Below are positions 57,775-64,000 of a DNA stretch of 64,000 nt, one piece after another (positions within the stretch are counted from its first letter, which is position 1; every line of letters begins with the position of its first letter). Source of the DNA: Humulus lupulus (lineage: Eukaryota > Streptophyta > Magnoliopsida > Rosales > Cannabaceae); contig NC_084797.1 in NCBI RefSeq assembly GCF_963169125.1, forward strand, positions 101,829,868-101,893,867. The letters run 5' to 3'. Under the pieces are notes generated by a model that did no database searches, was not told the DNA's origin, and saw nothing but the letters and a program-made list of their open reading frames with translations. The position numbers and the translations under genes are program-made.

Positions 57775-60640
57775 GTGGACTTCACATTGGACACCATATG
57801 TGGGGGCCCCCACATAGCAGGCAATAGTAACAACGCTCGTGAGCAATATGCAAGGACCCTAAGACATGAGGTAGGGGAGTCTTCCCAGTGCATGGTAGTT
57901 GAGGAATGGTGTCCAAAAAATTCGAAGTATGAAAGTGAAACTCTCACTTTTATGGAAGATGATGTTAGGCACGTGAGGTACCCCCACAGTGACCCTCTGG
58001 TCCTTACAATTCAAATCGCCAATGCCCGAGTGAAGAGATGCTTGGTGGATACGGGAAGCCCAGTAGATATCATCTAAAAATCATCCCTTGAGAAAATGAA
58101 GCTTACGGTCAAGGACCTGACACCTTGTTCCCAAGTGATATATGGGTTCACAAGTGAATTCCTAGCACCAGCAGGAACTATAAAACTACCGTCCAAGCCC
58201 CTAGGCACGAGACTGTGATGACAGAGTTCCTGGTGATAGATTACTCACTGATTTACAATGTAGTGATTGGGAGACCCCTCCTGATGGCATTATATGCAGC
58301 AGTGTCTATTTGACATCTATCTTTGAAGTTCCCCACAAGCGCAGGACAAGGATGCCTACAAGGTAACTAAAGGGAGGCAAATGAATGTTATAACACGTTG
58401 GTGGTCAAAGCAAAGAAAGGAGCATGTGTAAAGAACATGATAGTAACCTGCTACGAAGGGAATGAAGGAACTGATGAGGTTCTCAACATGGAAGTTGACA
58501 TTGAAAGAAACACTCTACTAGAGTTTGGGGCTCCTTTTAACGAAGATTCGTTATTGTAACAAGTTTTCCAAAGCGAAGGAAATGACATTGATCCTCAGTT
58601 TGGGGATGACGTCATGGGGGTAGGACCAGTCGAAGATCTTGATGAAGTTCTACTAGATAAGGAGGACCCGACTAGAGTAATCAAACTCAGGAAGGAACTA
58701 AGGTGGAAATTAAGGCAAGGTTGGTAGAAATTTTGAAGAAAAACCAAGACGCCTTTGCCTGGTCACAAAAGGACATGGTTGGAATTTTGTCGTCCGTGAT
58801 AAGTCATGTCCTTAATGTGGAAAAAAACTACCCACTAGTGCAACAAAAGAGGAGAATAATTGACAAAGACTGATCTCAAGTTTTAAAGGAGGAGGTCGAG
58901 CGACTCAAGGAAAACAATTTTATAAGGGAGGTCTACTACCCAGACTGGGTATCAAACCCAGTGCTGGTCCCAAAACCAAATGGGAAGTGGAGGACATGCG
59001 TGGACGTCACAGATCTGAACAAGGCCTGCCCCAAAGACTACTCTCCACTACCCAGAATAGACCAACTGGTTGATGCAACTGTAGGTCATGAAATACTCTC
59101 ATTCATGGATGCATATTCTGGGTATAATCAGATAAGTATGCACCCTCCCAACGAGGAACACACCAGCTTGTGGACAGACAAAGGATTGTAATGTTATAAG
59201 GTAATGCCATTTGATTTGAAGAATGCGGGAGCCATCTACGAACATTTAGTGAATGGCATGTTCATAGATTTGATGGACAAAAGTATGGAGGTATTTGTCG
59301 ATGAAATGTTGGTCAAGTCCAAAGAAGCTGGAGGGCATGTTCAAGACTTGGAGGAATGCTTTTCAATACTTAGAAAGTATCACATGAAGTTAAATTCTCT
59401 CAAGTTCTCATTTGGAGTTGATCCTGGTAAGTTTCTCAGATACATAGTCAATTCACATGGAATCAACGTTAAACTCGAGAAGATCAAAGCATTGATCGAC
59501 ATGAAGTCACCTACCATAATCAAAGAAGTGCAAAGCTTAACAGGGAGAGTAGCTGCCCTCATTAGGTTCATATCGAAGTCTACGGACAAGTGTGTCCCCT
59601 TCTTTAACTTGCTGAGAGGTAGCAATTAGATCCAATGGACCAAGGAATGTGAGAAAGCTTCCCAAACTTTGAAGGAGCATCTCGCTCAACCTCCCGTCCT
59701 AGCAAAGCTAATAGACGATGAAGTGTTATTCATCTATTTGGAAATCATCGAGTATGCAATCAACACTACTTTGGTGAAAGAAGAGAACAGGGTACAACAC
59801 CCTGTGTACTATATCACTAAAAGGCTAGCAAGAGTCTAGGTATCCCACTCTTGAAAAGCTAGCCTACTGTTTAGTAATCGCCTCTCAGAAGCTACGTCCA
59901 TACTTCCAAGCTCACTCGATTCGAGTCCAAATTTATCAACCGCTATGACAAGTTCTTCAGAAGCCAGAGGCCTTAGGATGATTACTCAAATGGGCGGTGG
60001 AGATAAGACAGTTTGATATCACGTATCATCCGAGGACGACGATAAAAGGTTGAGCATTGGCAGAATTCATAGCCGAGGGCACCAACCTTGAAGACCCTTC
60101 CTACTAATCAGAGAATGGAGATACCAAGAAGGAAGGAGATACTCCCGTATGGAAGCTATATGTTGATGGAGTATCCGAAGAACACAACTCAGGCGCAGGA
60201 ATTATACTGATCACTCCAGAGAATCATTGGATCCACTACACTCTTAGATTTAGATTCAACTCTTCAAAAAATGAGGCTAAGTACGAGGCATTGCTAGCAA
60301 GATTACGCTTATCTCGGGATGTGCACGCACAATCCCTAGAGATATTATGCCATTCCCAACTAGTAGTGTATCTGGTACTGGGGGAGTATCAAGCAAAGGG
60401 ACATAGGATTGTGCAATACCTGAACAAGGTGAAGGACTTGTTGGCATAATTCAAGAGACACTCGATTACACAAATCCCAAGAGAGAAAAATGCCAATGCT
60501 AATGCCTTAGCCAAGCTTGTCAGTGCCAAAGAAGCGAACACCCTGAATGTCATTCCTATCGAATACTTGGAAGAAAGAAGCATAGCCGAGCTGGAGGCAA
60601 ATGTATTATTTTCAAATTATCTATGTAATAGCCATTGTGC
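57775..60640 (+). pseudogene. Tat-E protease, reverse transcriptase and RNase H, broken
   Basis: Protease has VDTGSPVDII (about 58045-58074) followed at once by TAA. RT (about 58730-59640) has VLVPKPNGKWRTCVDVTDLN and FMDAYSGYNQISMHPP. Its active site reads FVDE instead of YVDD, losing an essential Asp. RNase H (about 60145-60560) keeps YVDGVSEEHNSGAG, but the second Asp region reads LCHSQLVVYLV where other copies have SDSQLVVN. Stops occur at 59189, 59627 and elsewhere. The sequence then passes from an RNase H tail (SAKEANTLNVIPIEYLEE) into non-coding DNA with no integrase. Confidence 0.85.
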
Positions 60641-60699
60641 TTCAATGAATGAATGAATTTAATTTCGTAAGTTTCGCTTAATTCTTTAAATTTCTTTCA

Positions 60700-61490
60700 A
60701 TGAGGGATTGGTCACTTTAGACCTGTCAACCACATCGGCTCATATTCGATTCTGGTCCTTGAAGGACCTATCAACCCATAAGATCCAAACAAGAGACTGG
60801 TCCGAGGACCTTTCGCCATCATGGATCATGTTCGACCCTGGTCCTTGAGGGACCTATCGACTCATAAGATCCAAACAAGAGACTGGTCCGAGGACTTGTC
60901 ACCATTATGGATCATGTTTGATCTTTTTTCTTGAGGAACCTATCAACCTATACGATCCAAGAAGAGAGACTATTCCTATGACCTTATCGCCAAATTATTT
61001 GATCATGTTCGATCTTGGTTCTTGAGGAACCTATCAACCCATACAATTAATAAAAGAGAATGGTCAAAGGACCAATCACCATTATTTGATCATGTTCGAT
61101 CATGGTTCTTGAGGAACCTATCGACCCATACGATAAACAAAAGAGATAGGTCCGAGGACCAGTCACCATTATTTGATCATGTTCGATCATGGTTCTTGAG
61201 GAACCTATCAACCCATACGATCAACAAAAGAGACTGGTCTGAGGACTAGTTACCATTATTTGATCATGTGTTGATCATGGTTCTTGAGGAACCTATCGAC
61301 CTATACGGTCAACAAAAGAGACGGGTCCAAGAACCACTCACCATTATTTGATCATGTTCGATCATGGTTCTTGAGGAACCTATCGACCCATACGATCAAA
61401 AAAGAGACTGGTCTGAAGAACAGTCGTCATCATCAGATCATAATCGAATATGGTCCTTGAGGGATCGATCGATAATTTGATCTAAAACTC
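60700..61490. repeat. Tandem repeat array, unit 86-88 bp, about nine copies
   Basis: Successive GATCATG words fall at 60824, 60910, 61001, 61088, 61175, 61262 and 61350. Each unit has a TTCTTGAGGAACCTATC segment and AAGAGACTGGTC. Part of it is open in one frame because 87 is a multiple of three; that is not a gene. Confidence 0.88.
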
Positions 61491-61756
61491 GTTACAGGCT
61501 CGATTAGCCCATCAAGACCTAATTGGTCCAACTTAGACACTTCTGTCTAAACTCATTATAACGAGTACACGAGAGATTATGTGAATCGTCATCAACACTT
61601 GCTACACAATCTGCATCTATGTATATGTATCATTACTACTGAGTATGAAACCATCACCCGACTACCAATGAGTGACAAGCATTTGCTGCTTGCATCATTG
61701 GGTGAAAAAGATAGTACTATGTGACTAAACGCTCGAAGCAAGGCATGGTCAAGTAG

Positions 61757-61798
61757 CAAGTGACCAAGGCTTTTAAATCCATGATCACTTGGGAGGCA
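61757..61798 (+). promoter_or_regulatory. Conserved hairpin plus internal polypurine-like tract (Tat-E copy)
   Basis: CAAGTGA (61757-61763) pairs with TCACTTG (61785-61791), followed by GGAGGCAT. The upstream words GGCATGGTCA and CCAAGG also match Tat-C. Confidence 0.55.
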
Positions 61799-62380
61799 TA
61801 TAGTACATATCGATTGGGGTATACACAAATAATGAGTACGTGACCTTATGTATTAAGCAAGCTCAAGTTTTTCTAGGACATTTGTTCAACACATGTTCCG
61901 AAAGTGCAAAAAACAAAAACAAAAAAGGCATTGGTAGGGAGACTCCTAGCCATGTCCCTTATAGGGTGGTTGGCCTCCACCAACCCTATAGGGTGGTCGG
62001 CCTATCACCCATGGGGTGGTTGACCTGACTGTTTTGTTCATGGTACTTGGTGAAGTATCGTACTACTCACATTACCATGGTTGTTAGCATGAAAAAAGTA
62101 AATGAGTAAGGTTAGTACGGAGCATGAAATACATGTGTTCAGAGTATACTGATACCTAAATCAATGAGGGTTGTGAGTTGATGTACTTAGTAAGCATTGG
62201 AAATAAAAAATTTCAATCAATACATTGAGTACTCATAACAAAAAAGCATGAAGGCATAAAATGTCATATGTAAAATTTGTCAAGTACAAGGTGCCTCGTC
62301 AATGGCACAAAAGGAAAAACAAAGAATAAAAATCCAAAAGAAGACTAACTAGGGCGAGGAGTATCATCTGAAAGAACACC

Positions 62381-64000
62381 CTAAGCCTCAGCAGCCTCAC
62401 GAGCCAGACACTTCTTAAGCTCCTTCGCTCACGTCTTCTTGGGGAGGAAATCCAAGTTTAGATTTTTGTTGGACTTCCAGATCAAGTGGAAGCAAGAGAA
62501 GGTAGTCTCTGAATATTCCTCTTGGGCCTTGTCTTGGGCAGCCTTGACCTCTTTCTCCTTCTCGAAAAGAGCATTCTTCCATAGGTGGGCCATCTCAGCA
62601 ATCAGCTTCTCTTTCTTAGCTTCAGATTGTTTAAGCTGATCGGCAAGTTTCCCCTCCATCCGGGTTACTTTGAGAGTCAACTCGGTCACTTCCTGTTGTC
62701 TGAGCTCCACGGTATTGTAGAGAGTGCTGATCTCTTCATCTTTAGAAGCAATGTCCGCATCCCTAGAGCCAAGAACGTGCCTAAGGTCCAGTACCTCCTC
62801 GCAGACAACTTCAAGTTCAAAATGAAGGTTGGAAAATGTAGAGGTATACTCCATAGACCTACCACGGACAGGGAGACCAACATCAGCACTTGCAAAAAAA
62901 AAAATACAAGTGTTAGATAACATCAACACATAAACTAACGAGAAAAAAGAAAACTCTAGAGCACTTACACTCTGAATCTCAAAGAGTGACTTCGTGAGGA
63001 TGGTGCTCAAGTCTTCATTCTTAATCCCATTAAAGGTTGTTGTTGTCTCCTCCAGATGGGACACTTGGTCCATAATGGCACCTAAATTCCGTATGGTAGA
63101 CATGTGTGGCTCACATAAGGGAAGAGGCACAAAGGAGGAGGCACCCGCATCAGTGATACTGGGAGTAACCGAAATGGGCAAGGATGGCTTTACTTCTTCA
63201 ACAGGACTAGATGCTAGTGGAGTCGAAGGAGGCGCCTCGGGAGGGACCTCCATTAGTAGCACACGCTAAACCCTGGCTCTCTTCTCCGCTCGGACAGAAG
63301 GACTGGTCTCAGTTGGAGTCGACCTTTGTTGGGTGTGAACAAAGCCGAACATATCTGAACGTGAAAAAGTAGATCAAATATTAGGAAGATATCAAACACA
63401 GAAGAAACATAAAGTAAAGATGATAAAGTGTCGAACCTTCTGAATGAGACTCGGGTTCAATAATGGCTTTATCAAATTCATCTGAAGCAAGCAGAGAGTG
63501 CGCAGATGCACCTACCTCATCACCCTCCTGTCCAGGTAACACGGGTGAAGATGATACCTCTATCGCCTTCACAAGCTTAGTACCATCTTCATCCGGAACA
63601 TCGGCGACAGTAGAAGGAAATAGTCCGACCTTCCTAAGGTTCTCTAAAGTAACGAGAATCTTGACATTCTTCTCCTCAGGGGTAATGGCAATCAATGCCT
63701 TAGCCCTAATAGTCATTGATTGGGTCGGGAGCGGTCTATAAAAAGGCCCGATGTGCTTAAACTTGGAGTAGTTGGGCTCTGCATCCTTAGTGAAGAAATA
63801 GTTGTCGGCATATCTAAATGCCTTGCTGTTTCCAGAGATCTCTTCCAAGAAGGTGTCAGTACCCTAGCTCGTATAATGGAGGAAGTGGAAGTACCCCGAG
63901 TCGTGCTGATCAAATAAGTAGTGGATCTCATGAGGTACTAGAGCAGCCCATTTTCTATGATGATAGATAATGTACAATGCAGATAACACCAAGATAGTGT
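62381..64000 (-). pseudogene. Tat-E antisense ORF (PF04195-like plus coiled coil), cut by window edge
   Basis: Read right to left from the edge. The PF04195-like segment contains SALYIIYHHRKW and PHEIHYLFDQ (about 63995-63900), with a stop at about 63865. The frame 63848-63381 then reads FKHIGPFYRPLPTQ straight through the position where Tat-A, C and D have an intron, and on to NVKILVTLENLRKVGLFP. A coiled coil covers about 62870-62540. The tail NKNLNLDFLPKKT ends at a TGA (62429-62431); a further in-frame stretch reaches TAG at 62381-62383, so the TGA may be secondary. Intron-like gaps lie near 62890-62970 and 63290-63430. Function unknown. Confidence 0.65.

Larger units (their letters stand above)
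60641..62380. other. Tat-E spacer between pol remnant and antisense ORF
   Basis: Holds the tandem array (60700-61490), the conserved hairpin (61757-61798) and three GGGTGGTYGRCCT words (61966-62025) like those in the 5' LTR. No gene seen. Confidence 0.6.
52600..64000 (+). mobile_element. Tat-E: plus-strand Tat element, integrase missing, runs off right edge
   Basis: Order: 5' LTR, primer site, gag (split by a Tekay solo LTR), protease, RT, RNase H, tandem array, hairpin with purine tract, antisense ORF (minus strand) reaching the window edge. No integrase sequence lies between RNase H and the array. The 3' LTR is outside the window. Confidence 0.83.

Noticed and set aside
61022..61249. Open frame encoding a peptide with a repeated NLSTHTINKR motif
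   Set aside because: It is a by-product of the 87-bp tandem array, whose unit is a multiple of three; no start context or homology.

Overview
The window is plant nuclear DNA, almost certainly from an angiosperm with a repeat-rich genome. About 58 of the 64 kb is nested LTR retrotransposons of two Ty3/gypsy lineages: Tat (Retand-like layout, with an extra antisense ORF between pol and the 3' LTR) and Tekay/Del chromoviruses with LTRs of 2.2-2.4 kb. The one clear host gene, a C2orf69/UPF0565 homologue with two GT-AG introns, lies in an AT-rich island of about 5.4 kb. The style of the repeats made me think of Cannabaceae or another rosid, but that is a low-confidence impression.

Layout, left to right. 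Positions 1-2507 are the 3' end of a Tat element (Tat-A: antisense ORF plus LTR). It sits in the 3' half of a second Tat element (Tat-B, 2508-7170). Positions 7171-8529 and 22377-22741 are two pieces of one Tekay-type LTR split by a complete Tat element (Tat-C, 8530-22371; 590-bp LTRs; target duplication GAAAG). Tat-C is in turn interrupted inside its RNase H domain by a Tekay solo LTR (13839-16060; duplication ACTCC). The gene island follows (22742 to about 28142), with a 5'-truncated LINE tail at its left edge. A minus-strand Tat element (Tat-D, about 28143-52322, 3' LTR lost) carries a 403-bp palindromic element derived from 5S rRNA (32127-32529). Its protease is split by a Tekay solo LTR (36675-48728), and that LTR is itself split by a full-length Tekay element on the minus strand (36782-46570; duplication ATGTG). 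Last comes Tat-E (about 52600 to beyond 64000, plus strand), interrupted in gag by another Tekay solo LTR (53777-55988; duplication CAGAG) and lacking an integrase region.

All the retroelement coding regions are decayed. In Tat-C nearly every in-frame stop sits at a Gln or Trp codon, as expected from deamination of methylated cytosine. The Tat antisense ORFs are homologous in all five elements. They carry a PF04195-like N-terminal domain and a coiled-coil C-terminal part, and several show a predicted intron at one shared position. A hairpin followed by a purine tract is conserved between pol and the antisense ORF in three different Tat families. How these parts work together is inferred from family knowledge: sense gag-pol drives element replication, while the antisense ORF is probably a separate spliced transcript of unknown function. 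All boundaries and comparisons were made by eye; no alignments or searches were run.
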